From contig DAOTWD010000005.1 in NCBI GenBank assembly GCA_034435975.1, positions 1 to 54,066 on the forward strand: a stretch of DNA of 54,066 nt, written 5' to 3'. The notes under the pieces are model-generated. The model saw only the letters and a list, made by a program, of their open reading frames with translations, was not told where the DNA came from and did not search any database. The position numbers were made by a program, and so were the translations under genes. Origin of the DNA: CAKZQX01 sp034435975 (GTDB lineage: Bacteria > Chloroflexota > Chloroflexia > Chloroflexales > Chloroflexaceae). Positions 36,745-45,097 of the stretch are shown here, piece after piece. The stretch's first letter is position 1. Every line of letters starts with the position of its first letter.

Positions 36745-36840
36745 GAAAGTCTTCGCCAGCGGGGGTTGCGGGGGCCGCAGGTTCCTGCGAAACCCATAAA
36801 CGGGCGGGTTTCGCGCACTGGTCGCCCACCCATTTATGGG
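36745..36840. repeat. GC-rich dispersed repeat with hairpin
   Basis: About 36745-36790 is the inverted relative of the segment near 5400-5460. Next to it CCCATAAACGGGCGGG (36793-36808) pairs, with two G-U pairs, with the stretch ending CCATTTATGGG (to 36840). The open frame that extends moaC upstream to 36727 crosses this repeat and is not coding. Confidence 0.5.
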
Positions 36841-36951
36841 CTGGGCGCACACCGCTTGCGTCCGGTACAATCAAAGGCGGGACGCGGGCAGCCTGGTGGA
36901 ACACTCCGCGTCGGTATCAGGATCGCCCCATCAGATCAGGAACGAGACCTT

Positions 36952-36970
36952 TATCAGGTATCACCTGATA
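36952..36970. promoter_or_regulatory. Inverted repeat upstream of moaC
   Basis: TATCAGGT (36952-36959) and ACCTGATA (36963-36970) are perfect inverted arms around ATC, 48 bases before the moaC start. It looks like an operator for a dimeric regulator. Confidence 0.45.
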
Positions 36971-37017
36971 TTATGGTGGCAAGTCGTGTTCATATTGGAA
37001 ATAAGGAGCAAAGAGCA

Positions 37018-37512
37018 GTGGATGAGCAGCAAGATCGTGAACTAACCCATCTGGATAGGCAAGGACATGCGCACATGGTTGATGTCGGTACCAAGGCTGT
37101 TACGATGCGTGAAGCTATTGCGCGTGGTACGGTATTGATGCAGCCGGAGACCTTGCGGCTACTGGTAGCCGGCAATTTGCCCAAGGGAGATGTACTGGCT
37201 GTTGCACGTGTGGCAGGTATTATGGCCGCCAAACGTGCGCCCGAACTTATTCCGCTCTGTCACAGTCTGGTACTCACACATGTAGCGGTGACGCTGGTAG
37301 CCGACGAGTCACGTTGTGCGCTCTTGATTGAAGCGATGGTGCGCTCACAGGGTCAGACTGGAGTGGAGATGGAGGCACTGACGGCTGTCAGTGTGGCGGC
37401 GCTGACGGTCTATGATATGGCCAAGGCTGTAGATCGACATATGCGTATTACGGATATTCGGCTAGCGCAAAAACGTGGTGGACGGAGCGGCACCCTGGTG
37501 CTGGAAGAATAA
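37018..37512 (+). CDS. moaC: Cyclic pyranopterin monophosphate synthase MoaC
   Basis: A 164-residue MoaC, which with MoaA turns GTP into cyclic pyranopterin phosphate, the first step of molybdenum cofactor synthesis. Motifs are HMVDVGTKAVTMREAIARG, GDVLAVARVAGIMAAKRAPELIPLCHSLVLTHV, GQTGVEMEALTAVSVAALTVYDMAKAVDRHM, and the final KRGGRSGT. The start is GTG 37018 with AAGGAG nine bases upstream. No other moa gene is adjacent, so the pathway is dispersed. Confidence 0.96.
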   Translation: MDEQQDRELTHLDRQGHAHMVDVGTKAVTMREAIARGTVLMQPETLRLLVAGNLPKGDVLAVARVAGIMAAKRAPELIPLCHSLVLTHVAVTLVADESRCALLIEAMVRSQGQTGVEMEALTAVSVAALTVYDMAKAVDRHMRITDIRLAQKRGGRSGTLVLEE

Positions 37513-37526
37513 CGGCGTGAACGCCG
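37513..37526 (+). terminator. Short hairpin after moaC
   Basis: CGGCG (37513-37517) pairs with CGCCG (37522-37526) around TGAA, with TTTT eight bases later. It lies between two convergent genes. Confidence 0.4.
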
Positions 37527-37868
37527 CTACCGTTTTAGATGGCCTGCATCTAACGGTGATCTACGGTTGATCTGGCTAGATAGTTCATCAGCACGCAACA
37601 TCTGGTGAAGCATCTGGTCTTCCAACAGCGCACGACGCCGATAGAGCTCGTTGATCTCACGTTCAACCAGAATATCAGTTGGTCCCTCGCGTTGTAGCAG
37701 CAGCGTGTCAAGACGCTGCTGGATCTCTTCTATTTCCCAGGCCAGTTCGTGAAGGAGCGCATAGGTACTCCTGAGTTCATCCCACTGCGCTCGTTGCCGT
37801 TGGGCGGATTTTTTCCGCTCGACTCTGCCTCTGAACCGACTATGTGGTTGTTGCCTACGCTGTTTCAT
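37527..37868 (-). CDS. Uncharacterised basic coiled-coil protein
   Basis: A 113-residue protein that I do not recognise. The first 30 residues are very basic (MKQRRQQPHSRFRGRVERKK). The rest is helical with heptad-like spacing (YALLHELAWEIEEIQQRLDTLLLQREG, then REINELYRRRALLEDQMLHQML). No membrane segment or catalytic motif is seen. The start at ATG 37868 is uncertain: the frame is open to 37913 and neither start has a ribosome site. On the minus strand TATAAT occurs near 37930. A nucleic-acid or scaffold role is possible but not shown. Confidence 0.5.
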   Translation of the reverse strand: MKQRRQQPHSRFRGRVERKKSAQRQRAQWDELRSTYALLHELAWEIEEIQQRLDTLLLQREGPTDILVEREINELYRRRALLEDQMLHQMLRADELSSQINRRSPLDAGHLKR

Positions 37869-37990
37869 AGTATAAGCATAGCATACACCGCTGGCCATCG
37901 CAATACTTGACATAGAAAATTTGTTCTATTATAATAAGGCCAGCAAGACGCCATGGTTTTTTCAGCAGATTGCGTCAGGGCAGGCTATTC

Positions 37991-38085
37991 CTACAACGAG
38001 ACTTCACCTCGGCCAGGGATGCGGGGGCCTGCGGCCCCGCACTCGTTCCCTTTGTGGTGCGGCGCGGCGAAGCTGCGCTGCACCA
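37991..38085. repeat. Dispersed repeat: CTACAACGAGAC plus hairpin, copy 2
   Basis: CTACAACGAGACTTCACCT (37991-38009) is followed by an extra GC-rich piece (GCGGGGGCCTGCGGCCCCGC) and then TGGTGCGGCGCGGC (38055-38068), GAA, GCTGCGCTGCACCA (38072-38085). Two changes in the last arm become G-U pairs, so the fold is kept. Copy 1 is at 18168-18225. Nothing coding is seen in 37914-38400. Confidence 0.65.
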
Positions 38086-38332
38086 GATACGGTGATTGCG
38101 GAGGGGCGAAGCCGTGCCGCGCCTCCCTACCTAAGGAATGTTTCGTTGTCGTACTAGAAAGGAAAGCCGACCCGCCAGAGGCATTATCACGTGAAAGTTG
38201 TTCGGATAGGTGCTGAATTATAGAAGCTGGTTATAACCGAGTAATACCTGTGATGTACAATAGGATAGTATTACAAACAGTAGCGTATATCGGAGGTATA
38301 GCGCTCCTACAGCGGTTGTGAAATGGAGATTC

Positions 38333-38370
38333 GGTTTCAGTCGCAGATTGACTGACAAAAGACTGAATCC
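38333..38370 (+). other. Hairpin in the leader of the 38470 gene
   Basis: GGTTTCAGTC (38333-38342) pairs with GACTGAATCC (38361-38370) with one mismatch; GACTGA at 38350-38355 is an alternative partner. AGATTTTG follows. It might be a terminator or a control hairpin. Confidence 0.3.
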
Positions 38371-38469
38371 AGATTTTGTTTATTTGCAGATAAACAGAAC
38401 ATGGTTCTGACAGGGAAATGTGGGACAGGAATAATGCGGCAGAAAGGTTGGAAATCGTGGAGAAAAACT

Positions 38470-38787
38470 ATGTTAGAGCTTATTGATCGCTACGAACAAC
38501 TTGAACGGCCCGGTTGGAACTGGCGGGTATTCTGGCCCTGGCGGCAGCGGATACGGGAAGAACCGGTTGAACTGGCAGCACGTCGCTTTTTCTATCAACC
38601 GCTCTGTTTTCGCTGGCGGGGGATGATCTATCGCATTGCCCGTATTGAGGCAGTGTGGGAGCAACTGGCCCGGCGCAATCGGGCAGCCCGGCGTTATTTT
38701 TCCGTGCGTTGTAATAATAATCAGCACTACACGCTTTTTCAGGATCTGGATATAGGCACCTGGTATCTGGTCAGGTCGGTAGAGTAA
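38470..38787 (+). CDS. Small uncharacterised protein
   Basis: A 105-residue basic and Trp-rich protein. MLELIDRYEQLERPGWNWRVFWPWRQRIREEPVELAARRF is followed by FRWRGMIYRIARIEAVWEQLARRN and a C-terminal LFQDLDIGTWYLVRSVE. The WRG-x-Y-R-I core followed by a Trp resembles small DUF6504-type proteins found near DNA-repair genes in other phyla, but I cannot confirm this. GGAGA stands six bases before ATG 38470, and the frame looks real. No partner gene is adjacent. Confidence 0.6.
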   Translation: MLELIDRYEQLERPGWNWRVFWPWRQRIREEPVELAARRFFYQPLCFRWRGMIYRIARIEAVWEQLARRNRAARRYFSVRCNNNQHYTLFQDLDIGTWYLVRSVE

Positions 38788-39009
38788 TATCAGATTCGGG
38801 TCATCACTGCTCCTTTGAACTGTCCGGGCTATCTTTGAAGCATATACCCGTTCCGGTGAGATGGTTTCGCGGGGGCCTGCGGCTTCGGCATCTCCCGTGG
38901 ATCAACCTTCCCCTGGAATCGGTACGTGAAAAACCAGAGAAAGAACCCTGGAGGAAAAGGAATCAACCGAATCTGGGATGACGTAATGCGCCTGTGGGCG
39001 GGAGGAATG

Positions 39010-39240
39010 ATGGCAAGAACAATGTTTCTGATGTGGTATGATGATAACCCCAAACTATCGGTGTTAAAAAAGATTGAAGCGGCAATTGAGGCCTATACAG
39101 ATCGGTTTGCCATGACACCGAACGTGGTTTTGGTGAACGAAGCTGAAGTGGTACCACATAAAGATGTGGCCGTACGCGGTGCCACGAATATTCGCCGCAA
39201 CAATTTCTGGGTGGGCATAGAATCCATCGGTGCAGAATAG
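39010..39240 (+). CDS. Small uncharacterised protein
   Basis: A 76-residue protein, MARTMFLMWYDDNPKLSVLKKIEAAIEAYTDRFAMTPNVVLVNEAE and so on. One amphipathic helix (LSVLKKIEAAIEAYTDRF) is followed by strands (NVVLVNEAEVV). The pattern MTPNVVLVN suggests a small alpha/beta fold. GGAGG stands four bases before ATG 39010. The 220 bases upstream have no gene. The function is unknown. Confidence 0.6.
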   Translation: MARTMFLMWYDDNPKLSVLKKIEAAIEAYTDRFAMTPNVVLVNEAEVVPHKDVAVRGATNIRRNNFWVGIESIGAE

Positions 39241-39250
39241 CAGGGTGTCT

Positions 39251-39291
39251 GGGTATCGTGGTAGACGGAATATGCCGCCTACCGCGTACCC
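39251..39291. terminator. Hairpin between convergent genes
   Basis: GGGTA, GGTAG and CGG (39251-39268) pair with CCG, CTACC and TACCC (39275-39291) through small mismatches. It overlaps the stop codon of the minus-strand TPR gene. Confidence 0.45.
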
Positions 39292-39554
39292 TGACGCTGT
39301 TTCTGGGCGGCAATCCATTCCAACCCGCGCCGGGCCAGTTCGTTATGCGGGTTCAGCGTCAATACATTCTCCAGTGCAATCTGTTGATCGTCAATATTAT
39401 CCACGGCACCACTCAACCAGAGCCAGGCTTGCTCGTTCTCTTCATCGATCTCCACGACCTGCATAAGTAGGTCAAGCGCGCGTTGTCGATCACCTGCCCG
39501 GAGCGCGACCGCGCCATCATACAGCCATTCTGCCACCTCTTCTCTGGTTGCCAT
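39279..39554 (-). CDS. Small TPR-like protein
   Basis: A 91-residue protein with two tetratricopeptide-like hairpins: WLYDGAVALRAGDRQRALDLLMQVVEIDEENEQAWLWLSGAVDNIDDQQIALENVLTLNPHNELARRGLEWI. The WLWLSGA phrase is typical of short TPR proteins of Chloroflexota as I recall them. The start is ATG 39554 with AAGGAG six bases upstream; the open frame to 39668 adds only unrelated residues. It probably acts as a protein-binding adaptor, with partner unknown. Confidence 0.75.
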   Translation of the reverse strand: MATREEVAEWLYDGAVALRAGDRQRALDLLMQVVEIDEENEQAWLWLSGAVDNIDDQQIALENVLTLNPHNELARRGLEWIAAQKQRQGTR

Positions 39555-39752
39555 CGTTTTCTCCTTACATAGGGCCTGCTGAAAAACTTTAGGGCCAGAA
39601 CTGACAGAGGAAGAGTAGGCAGGCGTGACGCCTGGCGTCGCATTCAACCTCACCTCGGTTTCCTCCATTGTACCGGTTATCTGAGAGAAAATCCGAAAAC
39701 CTTCTCGGCCAGTCTCCTGGATAGTATAGCAGGCCTATCCCAATGGTACATC

Positions 39753-39907
39753 GGCGTCCAGGCTTTTATCTGCATAAAGGGAGATCCGGGCTACAGCCTG
39801 GACGCCAGTTCCTAACTGTTTCAGGGTTGGTATACATATCGGCTCTGTTGTGCTTATCTTACATACACGAGTTACGCGAGCGAGACCCGGGCTACAGCCT
39901 GGACGCC
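39753..39907. repeat. Direct and inverted copies of CCGGGCTACAGCCTGGACGCC
   Basis: The 21-base motif occurs at 39786-39806 and 39887-39907 in the same direction, and its 12-base end is inverted at 39753-39764 (GGCGTCCAGGCT). The inverted pair forms a 12-bp stem with a 30-base loop. The region 39555-40096 has no gene otherwise. Confidence 0.6.
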
Positions 39908-40096
39908 GGTGCTTCCCGGCTTTCGGCAGAGCCGTACGTCGTTGTATATTCCACTCTGAATTTCTCATACAGCGGCAATCCGGGGTGGAGAGTAGAATAT
40001 GCTGAAGGCCACAACGCTGATAGCGACGAATGACCGCAGATGTCCTATTATCTTACCCGATCACTCGCCTGGTTGCCAGGGGATGTGAACGATGGC

Positions 40097-42673
40097 TTAT
40101 ACAGGAATGGCAGGTGCCTCCTGGTTTTGCACCATATAGGAAATCACCAGCAACGTCACATCATCCTCAATATCATATCCATGGGTATAGGTACGAAACT
40201 GTTCTAGCAAGTAGGACAGGATAGCCTGGGCACCTTGCTGGAAGGGAGCCCTGGCCAGCACCTGCTCAACGCCTTGAAAGCCAAGCAGTGCGTGGTTGCT
40301 GTTATACGCTTCCACGAAACCGTCGGTACAGACGATGAGCAGGTCGCCAGTGGCAAACGTGGCGCTCATCGCCTGATAGCTCGTGGGAGCCATCGTCGTG
40401 CCCAGTGGCAAACCTTCCATGGGTAACCATTCCAGTCGACCATCAGCGCGGCGGATCAACAGTGGGATGGCACCAGCACTGGCGGCAATCACCTGGTACT
40501 CCGTAGAGGCAGTGGGACACAACTGCAGATAACACAGAGCTACATTTTGCTGCGCACGAATGGTGTGGATGCGCAGCAAGCTATCGAGCCGTGCCAGCAG
40601 CACTGCCGGCGGTTCACCTTCGAGCGCCACTGTCGTCAACATAACGCTTGTAACGGCCATCAAGAGCGCTGCCCCGATGCCCTTGCCCGAAACATCCCCA
40701 ACTGCCGCTGCCAGTCGCCCATCAGCAAAGGGCAGGATCGTGAAGAGATCGCCACCTACACCACTGGCCGGCAGGGTCAGCGCAGCCACTTCCACCTGGT
40801 GGTGACGCAGGTAATTGCCTGGTAGGAGACTCTCCTGGATATGGCGGGCAATGGTTAATTCGTGTTGCAGACTGGCCTGAGTGGCCTTTTGTTCGAGCAG
40901 GCGTGCATTCTCGACCGCAATCCCAATGCGATCCGCCAGCGACTCCAGTGCGGTGATGGTGCGACGTTCATACCAATCACCGTTGCGCTGGTGCCCTAAT
41001 GCATAGATACCAACAGGTTGACCACCAGCCACCAGGACAAAGGCCAGATGGAAGCCTGCCGCCAGCAGGAGCGCCAATCCGTGGTCTGGCGACGCTGCAG
41101 AGGATAGTGGTTCGTGGGGTTGATTGCCAGTTGTGGGAGTTGTGACCTCAGTATAGGCCCGGTTTTGGAGCAGCAGGGGTTGTTCCAGCGGCCAGTCTGC
41201 TGGCAGCGTGAGGCGGATAATACAGACTGTTGCGGTACTATCGTGTGGTTCTGGATCGTCAGGGAGTAGCAGCGGCACAAAGTGTCCTTCATACCACACC
41301 AGCAGTTGCGCGCTACGAATGCCCAGGCGTTGCGGAATTTCTCGGTTCAGGAGTGGCAGCAGCGTTTCCCATCCTTCCACATACCGCAACTCGTCACGGA
41401 GCGCCTCAACTTCACGGAGCAGATGTTGCCTTCCGGGATAAAAGATACGCTCGATCAGCGTATGTGACAGCCATAGAGCCGGGTTAAAGAGCGCCGCCAG
41501 GATCAGTGTGGTCAGAAAGAGAACCACCCCATTGCTTATGCCAAAAAACCAGGGGAGTACCTGGCTGAACAACGCCGTACTGATGACATAGACACTGGCC
41601 ATGCCCAGTGTCAGCAGGATGTAGATCAATGTCCGACTCAACACGGTATCCACATCCAGAAGGCGATAACGCAAGATCGCCAGCGCAAAACTGGTGGGTA
41701 TGGCCAGCATTGGCAGATAGACTGGCGTCAGAAACGGGATCAGCGGCTCGTTCCACAGCGCATTGGGTATGGCCCAGAGCGTCAACCATGGCATAAATCC
41801 CACAATACCACCCCAGACCAGCCAGCGGAATTGAGCCCGTACCAGCGGATCGTGTGTTTGCCGATAGGCGTACACACCAAAGCCTAGCGCCAACACAGCA
41901 TGGATGCTCGCCATACCATTGACAATCTGTTTGGTGACAAAGGCAGATCGGGCGATCAGGTCGCCAGAATGCAAAGCCACCAGGATACTTGCCAGGACAA
42001 TACTGCTGCTATAGATAGCGACCGGCATCAAGCGAGGATGCCAGTAGCGTACCGGACGCGGATACCCCAGAAAAAACACGAAAATACCGCCGGTTAACCC
42101 GATACTGATAATCTCCAGCGGTATCAGAAACTGTACCACCATCCAGGAGAGAGGTGGGGCACCGGTCAAGGGAATAGCACAGCCGCAATAGAGACCTAAC
42201 CCCAGAAACGCGATGTACACACCTTGTTCAGCGGGACTATGACCGCCGAGCAGACCAATAATGGCCGAGACGAAGATGCTGACCAGGCCCAGCAGCACCG
42301 CACTGCTCCACCACAACATAGCCAGATGGAAGGGTATAAACGCGGCGGATGCGGTAAATGTTTGAACACCCTCTTTCGGGCGCATAATGGTGACCTGATA
42401 GGTGCGAGTGTGATGTAGTAACGACAGGCCAGCCAGTCCGCTATCTATCCACACATCGGGGCTGCGCCCATTCACCTGTAAAATCTCGTCGCCCGTCTTG
42501 AAGGGACTCTGAGGATCAAATACACGGCCAATAGAGCGCAGGTTACTGCCACTGGCAAAAGGCAGGGTTGGTGTCAACCAGCGGTAACTATAGGTACAGA
42601 TACCAAGGAGCAACACAATGACAGGCCATGTTAAGCGTGACCAGCGTAAACGGCGGACAGATGCCTTGACCAT
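40097..42673 (-). CDS. PDZ - membrane - GAF - PP2C (SpoIIE/RsbU-type) phosphatase
   Basis: An 858-residue signalling protein. A first helix is followed by a PDZ-like domain (about residues 40-105, PFKTGDEILQVNGRSP). About eight membrane helices come next (110-390), then a short coiled coil (RQHLLREVEALRDEL). A GAF domain follows (about 430-600, ending LESLADRIGIAVENARLLEQK). The C-terminal SpoIIE-type phosphatase (620-858) has ARHIQESLLPG, GVGGDLFTILPFADGRLAAAVGDVSGKGIGAALLMA, and CTDGFVEAYN...EDDVTLLVI. The metal-binding Asp residues are present. By family, it should dephosphorylate an anti-sigma antagonist; none is encoded nearby. Confidence 0.9.
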   Translation of the reverse strand: MVKASVRRLRWSRLTWPVIVLLLGICTYSYRWLTPTLPFASGSNLRSIGRVFDPQSPFKTGDEILQVNGRSPDVWIDSGLAGLSLLHHTRTYQVTIMRPKEGVQTFTASAAFIPFHLAMLWWSSAVLLGLVSIFVSAIIGLLGGHSPAEQGVYIAFLGLGLYCGCAIPLTGAPPLSWMVVQFLIPLEIISIGLTGGIFVFFLGYPRPVRYWHPRLMPVAIYSSSIVLASILVALHSGDLIARSAFVTKQIVNGMASIHAVLALGFGVYAYRQTHDPLVRAQFRWLVWGGIVGFMPWLTLWAIPNALWNEPLIPFLTPVYLPMLAIPTSFALAILRYRLLDVDTVLSRTLIYILLTLGMASVYVISTALFSQVLPWFFGISNGVVLFLTTLILAALFNPALWLSHTLIERIFYPGRQHLLREVEALRDELRYVEGWETLLPLLNREIPQRLGIRSAQLLVWYEGHFVPLLLPDDPEPHDSTATVCIIRLTLPADWPLEQPLLLQNRAYTEVTTPTTGNQPHEPLSSAASPDHGLALLLAAGFHLAFVLVAGGQPVGIYALGHQRNGDWYERRTITALESLADRIGIAVENARLLEQKATQASLQHELTIARHIQESLLPGNYLRHHQVEVAALTLPASGVGGDLFTILPFADGRLAAAVGDVSGKGIGAALLMAVTSVMLTTVALEGEPPAVLLARLDSLLRIHTIRAQQNVALCYLQLCPTASTEYQVIAASAGAIPLLIRRADGRLEWLPMEGLPLGTTMAPTSYQAMSATFATGDLLIVCTDGFVEAYNSNHALLGFQGVEQVLARAPFQQGAQAILSYLLEQFRTYTHGYDIEDDVTLLVISYMVQNQEAPAIPV

Positions 42674-42809
42674 GCAGTGGCGACCTCACAGATAATAGTG
42701 CAGAGGCAAGATGACTAATGATGAACGCTGCTGTGACGATAGCACTGGTATAGCCAGCACACGAATAATACATTCCGGACGGCATATGCCTATTGTAGCA
42801 ACAGTATGC

Positions 42810-42841
42810 TTGACTGGCAATGTTCCATGATCCAGTATAAT
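42810..42841 (+). promoter_or_regulatory. Promoter giving a possibly leaderless mRNA
   Basis: TATAAT (42836-42841) ends only nine bases before the ATG at 42851. TTGACT (42810-42815) is 20 bases upstream of it, which is long. If used, transcription would start at or next to the ATG. No ribosome site is seen, in line with leaderless translation. Confidence 0.45.
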
Positions 42842-42850
42842 AGACAACCT

Positions 42851-43822
42851 ATGCGTTACAAAGATCTGAATCGCTACGACATAACTCCGGATGATGAACA
42901 CTACAGCGATGCCTGGCGGCGGGTGCTGGCGCGGCTAGGAGACTATACGGCTATTATCGTCCAGTCATTGAATATGCGTCCGAGTGGTATCGGTCTGCTG
43001 GCACAGACCAGGGATCATGTGCTGGTACGCATCAGCACTCCGGGTGAGCATTATATGCTACGGATGGCTCCCGAAGGCCATCTGGCCCGTGAGGTCTATT
43101 TTGGCCGGGCACTGGCGGCACAGCAGTTGCCCGCCACGCGGATCATCTTTCACGATTTATCGTGTACACTGGTACCGTTTACCTATATGCTGGAGAGCTA
43201 TGTTGGTGGTACGATGGCCTCACAGCTCGATCAGCCGCACCTTTTGCGAGCGGTGGCGCGGCAAGTTGGGCAAACGCTCCGCCGGGTACATCGGATCGAA
43301 GCGCGAGGGTGGGGGGCACCTGATGCAGCCGGGCGCTGGCTCACGGCGGATTGGTCGGCAGTATTGACGCAGTTGCAAACCATACTGGCACCAGAGCCAG
43401 CAGACAGACTGGTATTTGGCACGAAAGGGCAAGCCGCTATCACTGCACTACGCGAATATCTTGCGCCTGGTTGTAAGACACCCTACCTCATGCATGGTGC
43501 CGTTGGCCCCTACATGGCTCGCTGCACGATAGGTGATCACGTGCAACTGGCGGCGCTGATCGATCCCGGCCCGATTATCGGGGGTGATGGGTTATTTGAT
43601 CTGGCTGCTGGCACTGATCCTGCATATCCAGAGCCATGGCGCAGCGGTCTGATCGAAGGATATACAGCAATGATCCCCCTGAATGCAGCAGAAAAGGAAC
43701 GGTTGAGGCATCTGCAAGCCTTGATCTGGTACTGGCAGGCATGCAGGCATTATATGCGCGCCGAGCCGTATCAGGCCACACGCGATCAGGCGCTGGTATT
43801 ACTGCAAGCGTGGATGCAATAA
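42851..43822 (+). CDS. Aminoglycoside-phosphotransferase-fold protein lacking catalytic residues
   Basis: A 323-residue protein with the choline/aminoglycoside kinase fold. The N-lobe has VLVRISTPGEHYMLRMAPEGHLAREVYFGRALAAQ and the C-lobe has LRAVARQVGQTLRRVHRI. The catalytic loop that should read HGDxxxxN is HGAVGPYMA, so the catalytic Asp and the metal-binding Asn are both replaced. The ATP-binding Lys is Arg (YMLRM). The later metal Asp in LIDPGPIIGGDGLFDLA is kept. It is thus probably a pseudokinase, or its chemistry is different. The start ATG 42851 is favoured by the adjacent TATAAT. 6-phosphogluconolactonase follows. Confidence 0.75.
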   Translation: MRYKDLNRYDITPDDEHYSDAWRRVLARLGDYTAIIVQSLNMRPSGIGLLAQTRDHVLVRISTPGEHYMLRMAPEGHLAREVYFGRALAAQQLPATRIIFHDLSCTLVPFTYMLESYVGGTMASQLDQPHLLRAVARQVGQTLRRVHRIEARGWGAPDAAGRWLTADWSAVLTQLQTILAPEPADRLVFGTKGQAAITALREYLAPGCKTPYLMHGAVGPYMARCTIGDHVQLAALIDPGPIIGGDGLFDLAAGTDPAYPEPWRSGLIEGYTAMIPLNAAEKERLRHLQALIWYWQACRHYMRAEPYQATRDQALVLLQAWMQ

Positions 43823-44020
43823 CACGAGGGAGGTATGCGGTGGAGTGATCAGCCGACCGGTTTCGCCTGCGGCAGAGCGGTACTTTATGTTGTTTTTCTG
43901 CCCACATCTCGCCTTAGACAAATTCGGCAGCACGGCAACGTATCGCCTTGCCAACGGCAAAAAGACGAGTTGACCATACTACCTGGCACATACCTCTTGC
44001 TCAATGACGAGTACATACAT

Positions 44021-44770
44021 ATGGCAAATCAACTCGAACTGATTGTCCTGCCTGAACCATCTGATGTGCAGCAGGCGGCTGCCGAACGGATTGTCAGTAT
44101 TGCCCAGAACCGGGTAGCAATGAAACACACCTTTTCCATTGCCCTTTCGGGGGGCACCATGGTGCATGGTCTATACCGCTACTTGGCCGCTGAACCTCTG
44201 CGAAGCCAGATGCCCTGGCAGCATGTGTATGTATTGTGGGGCGATGAACGCTATGTACCACTAGATGATCCCGACAGCAACTATCGACTGGCGCGGGAAA
44301 CATTACTTGAACATGTCCCTATTCCGCCGGAACAGATCTATCCCGTACCGACGTTTTATGCCGATCCATATGAAGCGGCGGCAGTCTATGACCGGCAGGT
44401 GCAGCAGGTACTCGCGTCAGGCCAGGGACAGATCGATGTTATGGTGATGGGGATGGGAGCGGACGGGCATACCGCCTCGCTGTTTCCCTATCATCCTGCA
44501 TTGAATCTTCCTCAGGATATACTGGTCACAGCGGTTGAGCATGCCCCCAAACCACCACGCCTGCGGATCTCGCTGACTCCAACTGCGCTCAACTGTGCGG
44601 CGCATGCGCTGTTCCTGGTAACCGGCAACGAAAAGGCCGAGATGCTCCGTGAGGTATTGCGTGGCCCCCACGACCCGCAACGTCTACCAGCACAACTGGT
44701 GCGGCCAATCCACGGTACGCTGACCTGGTTTGTTGATACAGCCGCTGGTGGTGGGATACAGATTCACTGA
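44021..44770 (+). CDS. pgl: 6-phosphogluconolactonase
   Basis: A 249-residue enzyme of the NagB/DevB type that opens 6-phosphogluconolactone in the oxidative pentose phosphate pathway. It shows FSIALSGGTMVHGLYRYLA, VYVLWGDERYVPLDDPDSNYRLARETLLEHV, and the signature VMVMGMGADGHTASLFPYHP, then TPTALNCAAHALFLVTGNEKAEML. The ATG at 44021 has no clear ribosome site; the frame is open to 43835 (an ATG with GGAGG almost touching it), so the start is uncertain, but family similarity begins at 44021. No zwf or gnd is adjacent. Confidence 0.93.
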   Translation: MANQLELIVLPEPSDVQQAAAERIVSIAQNRVAMKHTFSIALSGGTMVHGLYRYLAAEPLRSQMPWQHVYVLWGDERYVPLDDPDSNYRLARETLLEHVPIPPEQIYPVPTFYADPYEAAAVYDRQVQQVLASGQGQIDVMVMGMGADGHTASLFPYHPALNLPQDILVTAVEHAPKPPRLRISLTPTALNCAAHALFLVTGNEKAEMLREVLRGPHDPQRLPAQLVRPIHGTLTWFVDTAAGGGIQIH

Positions 44771-44841
44771 TGCTTCACGTTGGTACCAATCCCCGGTTAT
44801 GCCGAAACGGTGCCATACTCTGAACACCTGTCGCCCGTTCT

Positions 44842-44870
44842 TTGCAAATAGAACATAACAGGTTTATAAT
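44842..44870 (+). promoter_or_regulatory. Promoter of the duplicated-domain secreted protein
   Basis: TTGCAA (44842-44847) and TATAAT (44865-44870) are 17 bases apart. The start near 44877 gives a leader of 220 bases, which holds the hairpin GTCTCC (44960-44965) / GGAGAC (44973-44978). Confidence 0.65.
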
Positions 44871-45097
44871 AGCCCAGGTCAGTAGCGTATCATCGGGAAT
44901 AGGAACCCGAAATTCCGGTTGATGAACGTTGAAGAATTCGAGAGTTGTTCTTTTCAATGGTCTCCTTTCCTCGGAGACTATCATTCGTGCAGTCCTGATA
45001 ATAAGAACCTTTCACGCAAGGCGATCCCGCTTTGTGATATACGCTCATCATGTTGAGGTGTCAGTTGTTTGTTACCTGCAATGAAGGGGGACGAAAC

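Noticed and set aside
36727..37017. 97-codon extension upstream of moaC
   Set aside because: It crosses a dispersed repeat and has no similarity to MoaC; the GTG at 37018 has a good ribosome site.
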